Shown here: positions 25,879 to 36,552 of the stretch, piece after piece
Numbering within the stretch: position 1 is the stretch's first letter
Layout of the letters: each line of letters opens with the position of its first letter
Assembly (NCBI GenBank): GCA_016866335.1
Contig: VGMT01000009.1
Coordinates: 21,490-85,489, forward strand
Reading direction: 5' to 3'
Origin: Bacteroidota bacterium
GTDB taxonomy: Bacteria > Bacteroidota > Bacteroidia > CAIKAF01
Length of the DNA stretch: 64,000 bases
The notes under the pieces: model-generated
What the model was told of the DNA's origin: nothing
The model's input: only the letters and a program-made list of their open reading frames with translations
Database searches by the model: none
Made by a program: the position numbers and the translations under genes

Positions 25879-28641
25879 TTAATTGTTTATTGACAGCAAT
25901 TCGACCTCAAATACCAAAACCGAACCGGGTTTTATGGGCGAGCCTGGAGGAGGATTTGAGCCATAGGCTAAATTGGCTGGAATAATAAATCGGAATGTAG
26001 ATCCCTGAGGCATAAGTTGAAGACCTTCTGTCCAACCTGGAATAACTTCGTTTACATTAAAAGAGGCTGGCTCAGCGCCCTCGTTGCTGTCGAATGCGGT
26101 GCCATCAATAAGGGACCCTGTGTAATTAACGCTAACCTTATCGTTCGCTGTGGGCTTTGGCCCTTTACCCATAACCTTTACTTCGTAAAGCATACCTGAA
26201 GCGGTTTTGTTCATGCCGGGCTTTTTGCTTTCGGCGGCCATGAATTCCTGCCCTTCGGCAATATTCTCTGCCGCTCCGGCTTCAGCCTCCTTAGCTTGCT
26301 TTTCCATCATTTGAGCTTGGAATTCCTCAAATGCGGCCTCCATTTCCTCTTGGGTCAGCAATTTTTCAGAATCCGTAGATTTCCCGTCTTCAAGACCACG
26401 GGTCATGGCTTTAACATCAAGGTCCAGTCCAGCTCCTACCACATTTTGGGCAATATCTAAACCAATGGAATAGCTGATTTTTTGGTCTAGGGTAGCAAGA
26501 CTAGGAGCAGGTGATCCTGTTGACCCGCCCCCTACACCTTTGATATGAGGAGCGATAATAAGGGCTACGATAGACATCAACTTAATCAGAATGTTCATAG
26601 ATGGACCGGAGGTATCTTTGAAGGGATCGCCCACGGTATCGCCGGTAACGGCGGCTTTGTGTGGATCGGAACCTTTGAAGTAGGTTTCCCCGTTGATTTC
26701 CACTCCCTTTTCAAAGCTTTTCTTGGCATTATCCCAAGCGCCACCGGCGTTGTTTTGGAACATACCCATTAGGACTCCAGAAACGGTAACTCCGGCCAAC
26801 AGACCGCCCAATACTTCAGGTCCAAAAATAAAACCAACCACAATGGGAACGAGCAGGGCGATGGCTCCCGGAGCCATCATTTCACGCAGACTGGCTCGGG
26901 TTGAAATTTCAACGCATTTCTCGTATTCGGGTTCGGCTTTGTATTCCATAATTCCTGGAATTTCGCGGAACTGCCGACGCACCTCATTTACCATGTCCAT
27001 GGCTGCCCGTCCCACGGCCGAAATGGCCAGGGCTGAGAAAATAAAAGGAACCATAGCACCAATAAAAAGTCCTGCAAGTACGTTTGCCTTGTAAATGTCA
27101 ATCGCATCAATACCTGCAATTCCGACAAAGGCAGCAAAAAGGGCCAAAGAGGTCAATGCCGCTGAAGCGATGGCAAACCCTTTACCGGAAGCGGCAGTGG
27201 TGTTGCCAACGGCATCTAAGTTGTCGGTGCGTTCACGTACTTCGGCGGGCAAACCGCTCATTTCAGCTATGCCACCGGCGTTGTCGGCAATGGGGCCAAA
27301 GGCATCGATGGCAAGTTGCATCGCTGTGGTGGCCATCATACCGGCCGCAGCAATTGCAACTCCGTAAAGTCCTGCCAATTCAAAGGCGCCAAAAATGCCT
27401 GCCGCCAAAATCAAAATGGGCAAAACGGTCGATTCCATTCCTACGGCCAAACCGCCGATGATGTTGGTTGCATGTCCCGTTGAAGATTGACGTACAATCG
27501 ACATAACGGGGCGTTTTCCCATGGCGGTATAGAATTCGGTAACCAAACTCATAAGGGCTCCCACAATCAAACCCAACAAAACAGCGCCAAAGATGCCACC
27601 GCGGTCAAATTCAGTTCCGCGAAGAACAAGGGTGTCGTCGGGCACCAACCAATTGATTAAGAAGTAAGAACCAATCAATGTGAAAATCATCGAAGCCCAG
27701 TTGCCCATATTAAGGGCTTTTTGAACCGAGCTGTTTTCCCCTGAAATGCGAACAAATAGGGTACCGACGATGGAGAAAATCAATCCCATACCAGCAATAA
27801 TCATGGGAAGGAGAATCAAGGACAACCCGCCCACTTGGTCAGCGACTAGAACCTCGCGCCCCAAAACCATGGTTGCCAAAATAGTAGCGACGTACGACCC
27901 AAAAAGGTCGGCTCCCATGCCCGCTACATCACCTACATTATCGCCAACATTGTCGGCAATGGTTGCTGGGTTGCGCACATCGTCTTCGGGAATACCGGCC
28001 TCTACTTTTCCAACCAAATCTGCACCTACATCGGCAGCTTTGGTGTAAATACCTCCGCCAACGCGGGCAAACAGGGCAATCGATTCTGCGCCCAATGAAA
28101 ATCCAGCCAAAACTTCAAGGGCAATTTCCATTTGGTGAGCATCAAAGGCAGCCCCTGTGCCTACATTGAACATCTGATAAAACACAATGAATAAGCTACC
28201 AAGCCCCAGTACAGCTAAACCAGCTACTCCAAGCCCCATAACGGCGCCCCCTGTAAAAGAAACATTCAGAGCCTTAGCCAAAGAGGTCCGTGCGGCCTGG
28301 GTGGTCCGAACATTGGCTAGCGTAGCTACTTTCATTCCAATGTATCCGGCCAAGGCGCTAAATATGGCACCGATTAGGAACGAAACGGCAATTATCCAGT
28401 GGGAGCTTTCCGTAAGGGTTCCAGACCAAGCCAAAACAACAGCTGCAATAACGGCGAAATAACCCAGCAATTTCCATTCGGCCCTTAAAAAGGCTAAAGC
28501 GCCTTTGGCAATATAGCCAGCCAGCTTTTGCATATTATCATCGCCCGCATCTTGTTTCGAAACCCAAGAATATTTTACGGCCATCACCAAAATACCCACC
28601 AAACCTAAGGCGGGAATCATGTACATCATCAAATCCTTCAT
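25879..28641 (-). CDS. hppA: Membrane-bound pyrophosphatase fused to a C-terminal FKBP isomerase
   Basis: 920 residues, far longer than the ~700-750 of the family. Residues 1-702 are a complete multi-helix ion-pumping pyrophosphatase with [14 protein letters not shown] (201-214) and [30 protein letters not shown] (479-488) has Ala where K+-independent enzymes have Lys, so K+-dependence is expected. Glu186 (GAESIALF) is present, while the later helix reads DLFGSYVAT without its usual Glu; I recall that F. johnsoniae-type H+ pumps show this pattern. A Gly/Ser/Pro linker (703-714) leads to an FKBP N-domain and catalytic FKBP domain (830-920). The pyrophosphatase C-terminus faces the periplasm in this family, so the FKBP part would be periplasmic. 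Confidence 0.9.
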   Translation of the reverse strand: MKDLMMYMIPALGLVGILVMAVKYSWVSKQDAGDDNMQKLAGYIAKGALAFLRAEWKLLGYFAVIAAVVLAWSGTLTESSHWIIAVSFLIGAIFSALAGYIGMKVATLANVRTTQAARTSLAKALNVSFTGGAVMGLGVAGLAVLGLGSLFIVFYQMFNVGTGAAFDAHQMEIALEVLAGFSLGAESIALFARVGGGIYTKAADVGADLVGKVEAGIPEDDVRNPATIADNVGDNVGDVAGMGADLFGSYVATILATMVLGREVLVADQVGGLSLILLPMIIAGMGLIFSIVGTLFVRISGENSSVQKALNMGNWASMIFTLIGSYFLINWLVPDDTLVLRGTEFDRGGIFGAVLLGLIVGALMSLVTEFYTAMGKRPVMSIVRQSSTGHATNIIGGLAVGMESTVLPILILAAGIFGAFELAGLYGVAIAAAGMMATTAMQLAIDAFGPIADNAGGIAEMSGLPAEVRERTDNLDAVGNTTAASGKGFAIASAALTSLALFAAFVGIAGIDAIDIYKANVLAGLFIGAMVPFIFSALAISAVGRAAMDMVNEVRRQFREIPGIMEYKAEPEYEKCVEISTRASLREMMAPGAIALLVPIVVGFIFGPEVLGGLLAGVTVSGVLMGMFQNNAGGAWDNAKKSFEKGVEINGETYFKGSDPHKAAVTGDTVGDPFKDTSGPSMNILIKLMSIVALIIAPHIKGVGGGSTGSPAPSLATLDQKISYSIGLDIAQNVVGAGLDLDVKAMTRGLEDGKSTDSEKLLTQEEMEAAFEEFQAQMMEKQAKEAEAGAAENIAEGQEFMAAESKKPGMNKTASGMLYEVKVMGKGPKPTANDKVSVNYTGSLIDGTAFDSNEGAEPASFNVNEVIPGWTEGLQLMPQGSTFRFIIPANLAYGSNPPPGSPIKPGSVLVFEVELLSINN

Positions 28642-28772
28642 GTGTATAATGAATCAGTTATAGTAAACAATAGGGGGCAAAAGTAACCCATTGGGTTGAA
28701 TTAACAAAGAGAAGATGTACTTGGCAGAGAGGTTTTCAAAAAGAACGATGCAATTCCTCTTAATCCAGCTTT

Positions 28773-29735
28773 TTATTGTTTTATCCAGCTCCCCGTCCAA
28801 ATAGGCATTCCTTTTTCTAAAACTACGGTTATGTATTTCCCGAGGGCCAATGCAGCTGCATCGATATGGATTTGATTTGTCAACGATTCAGAAGCCTTGA
28901 ACTCAAGTGCGATGCGTCCGCTTTGGTCAAGCAGCAGGCAACCAGCTTGCTGAATTGGTCGAGGCAAATCCAAATGAAGCCTTTCATATCCTGGATTTGG
29001 GTAAAGGCGAAGCCCTTGGTTCCCCTGCTCATTTAAACCTGCAAACCGGTCAATTAATGCCAACACACTAAAACGCACATCAATACCCCAGTTGTAGTAC
29101 ATTGGTGTCCAGGCGTTTAAATAGAACTCCCAGGTGCGTTTTCCATAGCTTCCTGCATAAGATGACCAAAGAGCCAAGGTATCTTGACTGTGCATTAAAT
29201 TAAAAATAAGGCCAGCGGCAAAGTTTCGGATGGCCAAAGCCGACCCTGGCTGCCAGAGGTAGACGGAGCCATCAAACAACGAAGAAGTATCGATATCTGC
29301 TAAAAAAACGGTGTCGGTTTTCAAACGCGTCTTTGGCATTAAACGTCCACTATCGGGAACGGTTGTAACCGAATCCATATCGTACCAAACCAACACAATT
29401 CTTGAGCTGTCGGCGGGCAGGCTGTTTAAGGCCTTGCGGGCGAACCAAAAAACAAAGCCCTCGACTCCGCAGGCCGAATCTATGTCAAACTCCTGCACCT
29501 TTGCGTACTCGCCATAACCGCTATTCCCCGACATAAATCCACCGTTGGGCGATCCATATAGGGTCAGGCTGTCCAACAGAACCTCTGCATTCAAGGTATC
29601 GGCGGTGGTTTTCAATACAGGGAAATGGGTGCCTGCATGGGTATGTGCAGCCGTTGGAATCGGGGTTTTTTGCCCATGGGTTTGGGCGGTCAGCAACAAT
29701 CCAAGTATAAAAAAGCCAGAGGTTAATACACGCAT
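28773..29735 (-). CDS. T9SS-sorted secreted protein
   Basis: 320 residues from MRVLTSG, which gives a signal peptide (FFILGLLLTAQTHGQ); the upstream extension is not signal-like and overlaps the neighbouring gene widely. The body has no family I recognise. The C-terminus starts with LRLYPNPGYERLHLDL, the type A T9SS sorting domain. It overlaps the preceding gene by 13 bases and is the last member of the five-gene MMPL-rfbA operon. A probable outer-surface protein; role unknown. Confidence 0.75.
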   Translation of the reverse strand: MRVLTSGFFILGLLLTAQTHGQKTPIPTAAHTHAGTHFPVLKTTADTLNAEVLLDSLTLYGSPNGGFMSGNSGYGEYAKVQEFDIDSACGVEGFVFWFARKALNSLPADSSRIVLVWYDMDSVTTVPDSGRLMPKTRLKTDTVFLADIDTSSLFDGSVYLWQPGSALAIRNFAAGLIFNLMHSQDTLALWSSYAGSYGKRTWEFYLNAWTPMYYNWGIDVRFSVLALIDRFAGLNEQGNQGLRLYPNPGYERLHLDLPRPIQQAGCLLLDQSGRIALEFKASESLTNQIHIDAAALALGKYITVVLEKGMPIWTGSWIKQ

Positions 29736-30754
29736 AATTTTTCTTTCCAAGAGGTAAGTCCTTGTTGAATATGTACAGTATAGCAACCCGCAGGTAAATC
29801 GTTGCAGGGCAAATAGGTTTGACCGAATCCTGCAGCCCGTTTTTGGCCGAAGGCATCCCACACTTCCCAGCCACAATCTTTTAGGCCAACACGGGTGGTT
29901 TCTGTACAAGGATTGGGATAAACCAAAACGGGCGGTTTTGTTGAAAGCATAGGAAAAGAAAGGCCTGTAGCCCTAACCGCCAAAGCCATATCCCAGGTTT
30001 GAATTGGATTGGCCCCGTCGCTGCTGTCGCGCAGACCATTTCCATTGCAATCGGTGTAAAAATCTCCGCCGGCTTGGCTGGGCAACATTAGGTTGTACCC
30101 TTGCCAAAACGCAAAGGAATTCGGATAAAATACCGAGGTGTCGGCCTGAATCAAACTTCCACAGGTGTCCTTTACCGGATGTCGGGCGGCAAGCAGAAGG
30201 GTGTCGCCCTGTCCCAATTCAAGCAATTTAAACCGAACTGCCCAAGCTTGGCCAGAGGGAGGAATTGCCTGAACCGGCACCCAAACCCGCTTGGCTTCAG
30301 GAGCAACCGATACGGCCCAGCTAAGTGTATCGCTGTACCAAGCCTGCGCTATAGGAAAACCTTCTGCGCTCAATGAAAGAAACTCCAAAACACAACGGGT
30401 TGGAGTTGAGCTGGTTTTAGCATGGTACAAAAGAAGACCTACAGAATCTATTTCTACATCCATTAAGGCTTTTGCCGAAGTGCCAGCCGTTGAAGGTCCA
30501 ATTAGGGTATCAAATGAAACTACAGCATACAAAATTGAGGTGTCGCCTACCTGACTGCTAAGTTTCAGCGGCCAATACCGAAGCAGGCCGCCTTCAAATT
30601 CAGAGGCATTTATATAGGCCGGGGTTGAGGCTAGGCTTAAACCAGTTCCAACTTGCTGTTTGGGGATATCCACTGCTAAAGGCCAGGGAATAGTTTGGGC
30701 CTTAAGCAGCGAAAAGGCTAAAAAAGAGGCAAACAGGGCTCCCCAAATTTTCAT
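29723..30754 (-). CDS. T9SS-sorted secreted protein
   Basis: 343 residues with a signal peptide (LFASFLAFSLLKAQ) and a C-terminal sorting domain beginning PVLVYPNPCTETTRV. The middle region has many Ser/Thr/Asp beta-strand-like segments and no recognised catalytic motif. Cysteines in the tail (CGW, CND, CYT) are unusual for the sorting domain. Overlaps the sugar epimerase gene by 4 bases (ATGA). The pairing with a second T9SS cargo gene suggests that the two products work together. Confidence 0.75.
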   Translation of the reverse strand: MKIWGALFASFLAFSLLKAQTIPWPLAVDIPKQQVGTGLSLASTPAYINASEFEGGLLRYWPLKLSSQVGDTSILYAVVSFDTLIGPSTAGTSAKALMDVEIDSVGLLLYHAKTSSTPTRCVLEFLSLSAEGFPIAQAWYSDTLSWAVSVAPEAKRVWVPVQAIPPSGQAWAVRFKLLELGQGDTLLLAARHPVKDTCGSLIQADTSVFYPNSFAFWQGYNLMLPSQAGGDFYTDCNGNGLRDSSDGANPIQTWDMALAVRATGLSFPMLSTKPPVLVYPNPCTETTRVGLKDCGWEVWDAFGQKRAAGFGQTYLPCNDLPAGCYTVHIQQGLTSWKEKLCVY

Positions 30755-31698
30755 AAGTTTAAGAAGCGGGGGGTTTCCAATACGCGCCGAATGCCTTCTT
30801 CCAGCGAAAGCCTTTGGCGATTTAACAGGGAATCCATTTTGGTGGTGTCGGGCAAGCGGCGGGTCATATCGCCCTCCTCCAAGGGTGGCAAATGCCGAAT
30901 CTCGCTGCTCGAACCAGTAATAGATAAGATGGTTTTTGCCAATTCCAAAATCGTAATCTCGGTATTTCCACCCACGTTCACCACATCGTTAATGTAGGAA
31001 TTGCTAATAAAAGCCTGGTAACAAGCATCGATGTTGTCTTGAATAAAGCAAAAGGTTCTGGTTTGGTCGCCCTCTCCGTAAATGGTAATCGGTTCGTTTT
31101 TTAATGCCTGCCGCAAGAATCGACTCATAACAAAATCAGGACTTTGCTTTGGACCATAGGTATTGAAAAAACGAAAAATGGTATAATTCAAACCGTATTC
31201 CTGTTGATAGGAACGCAAGAAGGATTCTCCAATGTTTTTTACTACGGCATAAGGCAGTCTGGAGTTTAGCGGGGTGGTTTTTTCGTTTTGGGGAAATTCG
31301 ACCGGCTCGCCATAGACCTCAGATGATGAGCTAAAAAACACACGAGCTACCCCTGTATTTCTAGAAAGTTCTAAGATGTTCTCAATGCCTCGAATGTCGC
31401 GCAAAACCGAAACTGGATTGTTCAAGGTTCGTTTCACCCCAACCAATGCCGCATAATGAAAAACGTAATCAAAATGATAGGCGTAAAAAACACCTGAAAT
31501 ATCTCTAAACTCATTTACATCGGCCTTAATAAACCGAACATTGGGGTATTTTTCGGGCGAGGGTAGCTTATCGGGACTTCCCGTCCGAAAGTTATCTACC
31601 ACAACAATTTGATTGTTGGGGTCTTGAGCCAATCTCTCGGCCATATTGCTTCCAACAAACCCGGCACCTCCGGTCAATAATATGGTTGTTTTGCTCAT
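30751..31698 (-). CDS. NAD-dependent sugar-nucleotide epimerase/dehydratase (extended SDR)
   Basis: 315 residues. It has the NAD-binding [15 protein letters not shown], the catalytic Tyr-Lys pair ([11 protein letters not shown]), the SSSEVYGEP strand, and [12 protein letters not shown] with the [18 protein letters not shown] segment of UDP/GDP-sugar enzymes. Closest in pattern to UDP-glucuronate decarboxylase or UDP-glucose 4-epimerase; I cannot separate these by eye. It overlaps rfbA and the T9SS gene by 4 bases each, so it is tightly coupled with them. Confidence 0.85.
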   Translation of the reverse strand: MSKTTILLTGGAGFVGSNMAERLAQDPNNQIVVVDNFRTGSPDKLPSPEKYPNVRFIKADVNEFRDISGVFYAYHFDYVFHYAALVGVKRTLNNPVSVLRDIRGIENILELSRNTGVARVFFSSSSEVYGEPVEFPQNEKTTPLNSRLPYAVVKNIGESFLRSYQQEYGLNYTIFRFFNTYGPKQSPDFVMSRFLRQALKNEPITIYGEGDQTRTFCFIQDNIDACYQAFISNSYINDVVNVGGNTEITILELAKTILSITGSSSEIRHLPPLEEGDMTRRLPDTTKMDSLLNRQRLSLEEGIRRVLETPRFLNL

Positions 31699-32552
31699 AA
31701 AAGGCGTTTTAAATAACTTCCATAGCCGCTTTTTTCAAGTGGTGCGGCAAGCTCCATCAATTGAGCATGGCTAATAAATCCCATGCGCCAGGCTATTTCT
31801 TCAATGCAACCAATCTTCAAACCTTGGCGCTCTTCAATTACCTGTACATATTGCGAGGCCTGCATCATAGATGCAAAGGTGCCGGTATCCAACCAGGCTG
31901 TCCCTCGTTCAAGCTTTTGCACGCTTAACTTTCCACGGCGCAAATACTCAAGGTTCACGTCGGTAATTTCATACTCTCCCCTAGCACTTGGCTTTAGGTT
32001 TTTGGCAATTTCCACCACCTGATTGTCGTAAAAATACAAGCCGGGTACGGCATAACTGCTTTTAGGTTGGGCAGGTTTTTCTTCAATTGACAACACCTTA
32101 CCTGCCGAATCAAACTCAACCACTCCATAGCGCTGCGGGTCGGTAACATGATAGGCGAAAACCAGCCCACCATCGCCGGGCGACAAGGTTTTAAGTTGAG
32201 ACCACAATCCGCTGCCATGAAAAATATTGTCGCCTAAAACCAATGCCACAGAATCGTCTCCAATAAAATCTGCCCCAATCACAAAAGCTTGAGCCAAGCC
32301 ATTGGGAACTTCTTGAATCGCATAGGTGAACCGACAACCAATGCGCGATCCATCTCCCAACAACCGCTGAAATGCAGGTTGGTCCTCGGGAGTTGAAATA
32401 ATTAAAACGTCTTTAATCCCTGCCATTAGCAGAACCGACATGGGATAATAAATCATGGGTTTATCGTACACCGGCATCAACTGCTTGCTAATGCCTAAGG
32501 TAATCGGATACAATCGGGTACCACTGCCGCCTGCTAAAATAATACCTTTCAT
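31695..32552 (-). CDS. rfbA: Glucose-1-phosphate thymidylyltransferase
   Basis: 285 residues with the nucleotidyltransferase motif [19 protein letters not shown], the [11 protein letters not shown] segment and [10 protein letters not shown]. It makes dTDP-glucose, the first step toward dTDP-rhamnose and other deoxysugars of surface polysaccharide. rfbBCD are not adjacent. It overlaps the MMPL transporter and the SDR gene by 4 bases each. Confidence 0.92.
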   Translation of the reverse strand: MKGIILAGGSGTRLYPITLGISKQLMPVYDKPMIYYPMSVLLMAGIKDVLIISTPEDQPAFQRLLGDGSRIGCRFTYAIQEVPNGLAQAFVIGADFIGDDSVALVLGDNIFHGSGLWSQLKTLSPGDGGLVFAYHVTDPQRYGVVEFDSAGKVLSIEEKPAQPKSSYAVPGLYFYDNQVVEIAKNLKPSARGEYEITDVNLEYLRRGKLSVQKLERGTAWLDTGTFASMMQASQYVQVIEERQGLKIGCIEEIAWRMGFISHAQLMELAAPLEKSGYGSYLKRLL

Positions 32553-34876
32553 AAATGTGTTTCTTCTGTTTCTACTTCGTCGGGTTCTTCAATAAACGGC
32601 AACTCGCGGGCTTCTTTGTGCAAGCCGATAAGCAAGGCTGGCAGTAAGGTCAAATTGGTAAACATGGCTACCAACAGGGTTAAACTGACCAACATGCCCA
32701 AGGCCACCGTTCCTCCGAACTCCGATGCCATAAAGATAGAGAATCCAAAAAACAGTATTATCGAAGTATAGGCCATGCTCAACCCTGTCTCTTTCAAGGT
32801 CATTAAAACGGCTTCACGAATTTTGCCCCCTGTTGATGTAAGCAATTGCCGGTATCGAGACAAAAAATGAATGGTATCATCCACCGAAATCCCAAAGGCC
32901 ACACCAAAAATCAAACAATTTGAAGCTTTCAGCGGAATTCCCGCCCAACCCATTACTCCCGCAGTAAAAAACAAGGGCAACAAATTGGGCAACATCGAAA
33001 TCAACACCATTTTGTACGACCTAAAAAGCAACGCCATCAATAAGGCAATAATAAAAATGGCCGTAAACAAACTTAACAGAAGGTTCTTAATTAGGTAATC
33101 GGCCGATTTCATCAAAACGACCGATGCCCCTGTAAAAAATACCCGGACCTCAGAATCGTCAAAAATAGACCTTGAAATGCCTTCGACCCGTGTTGTTAAT
33201 GCCGACAACTCCGGGGTTCCCATATCGGCCATTCTGGCTCGAATTCGAATCACCGACCTTCTAGAATCCAAATAGTCTCGAAGTAAATTCCCTGAACCCA
33301 ACTGCGAGGTTGCCAAAGAAGACCTCAACCTTGATGCATCAAATGAATTGGGCAATTCATAAAACTCAGGGGAGCCTTGATACATGCTTTGATTGGCATA
33401 TTTTATTAACTCTATAACCGACACCGACCGCGATAAACCCTTCAACCCCGACAAGCTATCTTGCAGTTGATCGATTTTCTTCCACAATCCCCTGCTTCTT
33501 AAAATGGCTCCCTCATCGCTTGTTCTTACCATTACCTCAAAGGGCATCACCCCCTCAAAATGCTTTTCAAAAAACCGCAAATCCTGAAAAGCTTTTGATT
33601 TGATCGGCATATCGTCCGAAATCCGACCACTTGGAACAATCCGCACCATTCCCAATATGCCGAAAATCAAAATCACGACCGCTACTCCATAAATCCATTT
33701 TCGGTGATGCTCTGTAGCCGATTGCAAAAATGAACTTAAAAAGGAGGCTCCTTTTCGATCCAAATGCCTTAAATGCCTTTTCTTGGGTTCTGGTAAAAAA
33801 CTAAATATTATAGGAATCAACAAAATTGACAATACAAATAAGCCCATGATGCTAATAAAAGCCACCAGACCAAACTGAATAAGCAGTTCCGATTTGGTTA
33901 TGGCCAAGGTGCCGAAACCTACCGCTGTTGTTAGGTTGGTCAACACGATGGCTTTACCCGTTTTAAATACCATCCGAGTTAATGCCTTCATTTGGTTACC
34001 ATGACGGGCAAATTCCATATGGTACTTGGTTATCATGTACACCGCATTGGGCACGCCAATTACAATGAGTAAGGGTGGAATCAATCCAATCAATGAGGTG
34101 ATTTTAAATCCTAAAATGTTGAGTGTTGCACCAGATAGTACAACCCCAAATGCCACCACAATTAAGGGAACCGCTATGGCCCGAATTGACCTGAAAAAAA
34201 ACAAAAGGACTAGGGCAGTTACCAAAGCTGCCAATCCCACAAACAGTTTGATTTCGGCCGCCGAAGCTCGAATGGTCTCGGTCCGAATATAGGGCAATCC
34301 GCTTACATGTACCACTCTTTTTTGCTCTTGCTCATAAGCCTCAACCAACCCTTGTATCTGCCCAACCACTTTTTCCCTTTGTGCCGTATGGATCACTTTT
34401 TCATCTAAACCCACAAACATCACGTAAATGGATGCATCTGAATTCCACAATACCTCACGATAAAAGGGAAGGCTATCTAATTCAGCCTTCAATCCAGGAA
34501 CTGTACCCACAGTATCTATCGAAAACCGCTGATCTGAATACGCTAATTCCCATAGCGTTCGTGGAGACAAGGTCCAATCTACCTTTTCTATCCTATTCAA
34601 TTTTGACTCAAGGCTGTCCCATGACTGCAATGCAGAAGCAGAGAAAAAATCAGGGTGCTCAACCCCCAAAACAACCACATTTGCCTGTTCTCCAAACAGA
34701 CCCAAAAATTCCTGATACTGAGCCATGGCCGAATCGCTCGAAGGCAAAACCTTCGCCGGCTCATAGCTCATTTGTACTCCCCGGGCCTGCCAGGCCGCTA
34801 AGGCCACCAAAAGCAAGGTTCCGACCAGTACCGGCAAGCGATTTCGCATTAAAAAAGAAGCAAAACGTATCCACAT
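32549..34876 (-). CDS. RND superfamily exporter, MMPL type
   Basis: 775 residues with two similar halves. Each half has a membrane helix, a periplasmic loop of ~150-190 residues, and a five-helix bundle ([20 protein letters not shown] in the first, [20 protein letters not shown] in the second). The internal Asp pair of the second half fits a proton-coupled carrier. MMPL-type proteins export lipids or lipid-linked molecules. It heads the overlapping operon with rfbA, SDR and two T9SS proteins. The -7 element TACCTTCG, with TTTG 20 bases further up, ends 7 bases before the ATG. Confidence 0.85.
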   Translation of the reverse strand: MWIRFASFLMRNRLPVLVGTLLLVALAAWQARGVQMSYEPAKVLPSSDSAMAQYQEFLGLFGEQANVVVLGVEHPDFFSASALQSWDSLESKLNRIEKVDWTLSPRTLWELAYSDQRFSIDTVGTVPGLKAELDSLPFYREVLWNSDASIYVMFVGLDEKVIHTAQREKVVGQIQGLVEAYEQEQKRVVHVSGLPYIRTETIRASAAEIKLFVGLAALVTALVLLFFFRSIRAIAVPLIVVAFGVVLSGATLNILGFKITSLIGLIPPLLIVIGVPNAVYMITKYHMEFARHGNQMKALTRMVFKTGKAIVLTNLTTAVGFGTLAITKSELLIQFGLVAFISIMGLFVLSILLIPIIFSFLPEPKKRHLRHLDRKGASFLSSFLQSATEHHRKWIYGVAVVILIFGILGMVRIVPSGRISDDMPIKSKAFQDLRFFEKHFEGVMPFEVMVRTSDEGAILRSRGLWKKIDQLQDSLSGLKGLSRSVSVIELIKYANQSMYQGSPEFYELPNSFDASRLRSSLATSQLGSGNLLRDYLDSRRSVIRIRARMADMGTPELSALTTRVEGISRSIFDDSEVRVFFTGASVVLMKSADYLIKNLLLSLFTAIFIIALLMALLFRSYKMVLISMLPNLLPLFFTAGVMGWAGIPLKASNCLIFGVAFGISVDDTIHFLSRYRQLLTSTGGKIREAVLMTLKETGLSMAYTSIILFFGFSIFMASEFGGTVALGMLVSLTLLVAMFTNLTLLPALLIGLHKEARELPFIEEPDEVETEETHL

Positions 34877-34883
34877 TGCGGTG

Positions 34884-34915
34884 CGAAGGTAAGAGTTACG
34901 AACTATTTAGGCAAA
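34884..34915 (-). promoter_or_regulatory. Promoter of the MMPL-rfbA operon
   Basis: On the - strand TTTG (34915-34912), 20 bases, TACCTTCG (34891-34884), then 7 bases to the ATG at 34876. The spacing equals that of the rplU promoter. The short distance predicts a leaderless or near-leaderless message. Confidence 0.55.
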
Positions 34916-34931
34916 ATAGCATCTTTGTACT

Positions 34932-36155
34932 GTGGCTCGACTCCTTTTTTCTTTTCGCATTGCTTGGCGCTACCTCTGGTCCAAACAAAACAAAAATGTG
35001 GTTCATCTAATCACCTGGATTTGTATTTCGGCCATCGCTGTAGTTACTGCTGCCCTAGTTATTCTTCTCTCTGCCTTTAATGGACTTGAAGGCAAAATCA
35101 CCAATGTCTTTGCAACCCTAAGCCCGCCCATCATTGCGGAGCCGGCAAAAGGCAAGCGCCTTGAACTAAATTCCTTGGCATTCCAAATGCTGCAAAAATC
35201 TTCTGGAACCGCCCAGGCCATTCGCGTTTGCGAAGAAAGTGCGTTGGCAACCTACGGAAAACAACAACGGGTTTGCCGTGTCCGTGGTGTTGATTCAACC
35301 TATTTTATTGCATCGGGCATGCTAAGCTTAAATTGGCAAGGCCAAGTCCCACAATTGGGTCTGGAACCCGGCCAGGTTGTTATGGCCGAAGGACTCGCTT
35401 ACCTACTTGAATTTGAATCGGGACATTCCTTTAAATCCCTTCAATTGCATTGCCCAAAATCGGGTGGCATCGATTTGCTAAATCCATTCCGCGAAATGCA
35501 AGCCTTTGTCCCCGCCTTTTTTTACTTGCAAGACGAATTGAACTCGGCTTTGGTTATTGGCCGATTGGACGAGGTGCAAGAGCTCTCAGGGGCCAACAAC
35601 CGCATTACAGCCATTTACCTATATCCAAACCACAGCGTTCCTTTTGATGCATGGAAGCTGAACGTTCAAGCAACCTTGGGTGCAACATGGAAATTAAAAA
35701 CCCGGGAACAACAGCACGCCGCCGTTTACCAAATTCTAAAATCCGAAAAAATGGCCGTTCTCATTATCATCGGCTTCATTCTGCTCATTGCCAGTTTCAA
35801 TTTGGCTTCGGTCCAAACCTTGCTCGCCGTCGAAAAACGCAAGGACGTTACCCTGCTTTGGGCCCTGGGCATTCATTTTGGACAAGCGCGGCAATTGTTC
35901 GCTTGGGTGGGCGCCTGGATTACGTTGATTGGCTCGGGCATTGGTCTTTTGCTTGGTTTAGCGGTGGTTTACGCTCAAAAAATCTGGGGCTTCTTTCCCA
36001 TGAACGCGCTGGGCGAACCTTTCCCGGTTCAGGTACTTTGGACCGATATAGCGTTGATTATCTGCCTTGTAATCGCCATTGGCATGCTGGTTAGCAGCTG
36101 GCGCGCCGCCACACTCCGCTTTTCGTCCAGCTCGGCAATCCGGTATTTAAAGTAG
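34932..36155 (+). CDS. FtsX-like ABC transporter permease (LolC/LolE type)
   Basis: 407 residues beginning at a GTG. The family start SFRIAWRYLWSKQNKNVVHLITW, of which a part is cited here, follows at once, so no earlier start is needed. One N-terminal helix, a large periplasmic MacB-like domain (about 60-265), and three C-terminal helices (VLIIIGFILLIASFNLASVQ and two more) make the usual layout. It would extract lipoproteins or support envelope assembly with an ATPase encoded elsewhere. CATCTTTG at 34920-34927 ends 4 bases before the GTG. Confidence 0.85.
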   Translation: MARLLFSFRIAWRYLWSKQNKNVVHLITWICISAIAVVTAALVILLSAFNGLEGKITNVFATLSPPIIAEPAKGKRLELNSLAFQMLQKSSGTAQAIRVCEESALATYGKQQRVCRVRGVDSTYFIASGMLSLNWQGQVPQLGLEPGQVVMAEGLAYLLEFESGHSFKSLQLHCPKSGGIDLLNPFREMQAFVPAFFYLQDELNSALVIGRLDEVQELSGANNRITAIYLYPNHSVPFDAWKLNVQATLGATWKLKTREQQHAAVYQILKSEKMAVLIIIGFILLIASFNLASVQTLLAVEKRKDVTLLWALGIHFGQARQLFAWVGAWITLIGSGIGLLLGLAVVYAQKIWGFFPMNALGEPFPVQVLWTDIALIICLVIAIGMLVSSWRAATLRFSSSSAIRYLK

Positions 36156-36312
36156 TTTTTTTTTGGGGGGGCGGTTGCGGGCTTTCACAGGTAGTCCGCC
36201 GTCCTGGGGCATGCGTGCAGCGGCCCGGCAGGGGCTCCCAAGGTCGCCCTGCCTGTCGAGCGTACGCAGGCCCCAGTGCCGTACGTGCTACCTAGTTCAA
36301 TCCCTACCGCAA
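36156..36312 (+). repeat. GC-rich structured intergenic element, copy R5
   Basis: Starts at the base after the LolE-like stop codon with TTTTTTTTGGGGGGG. The outer helix is GCGGT/ACCGC, the second helix AGGTAG/CTACCT. The variable arm pairs GGGGCATGCGTGCAGC with GCGTACGCAGGCCCC, and the apical stem is GGCAGG/CCTGCC around the conserved loop. It is inverted relative to R6. Confidence 0.86.
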
Positions 36313-36388
36313 AGGCATTGTCGTGGCCCATAAGCCATCGATAGTTAGGGCCGGCCTTGCGGCTGCTCCCAGACCTTAAAGCCATGAG

Positions 36389-36536
36389 CCGCGGCAGGGA
36401 TTGACGCAACTACCCCGCAAAGGTGCCAAAGCCTGGCCCGCTAGGTGCGGAGGCGACTTTAGGAGCCACCGCAAACCAGCTGGGCCAGCCTTTGGCAACT
36501 GCGGAGTAGTGCGGAAAGCCCGGCTGCCGCCCAAAA
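36389..36536 (-). repeat. GC-rich structured intergenic element, copy R6
   Basis: The T-rich end points to the glycine-rich protein gene (stop 17 bases away). The outer helix pairs GCGGC (36391-36395) with GCCGC (36526-36530). The second helix is ACTAC (36409-36413) with GTAGT (36506-36510), a full exchange compared with GGTAG/CTACC of other copies. Together R5 and R6 fill the whole 397-base gap as an inverted pair separated by about 76 bases. Confidence 0.87.
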
Positions 36537-36552
36537 TCCAAGTCCCAAAAAA

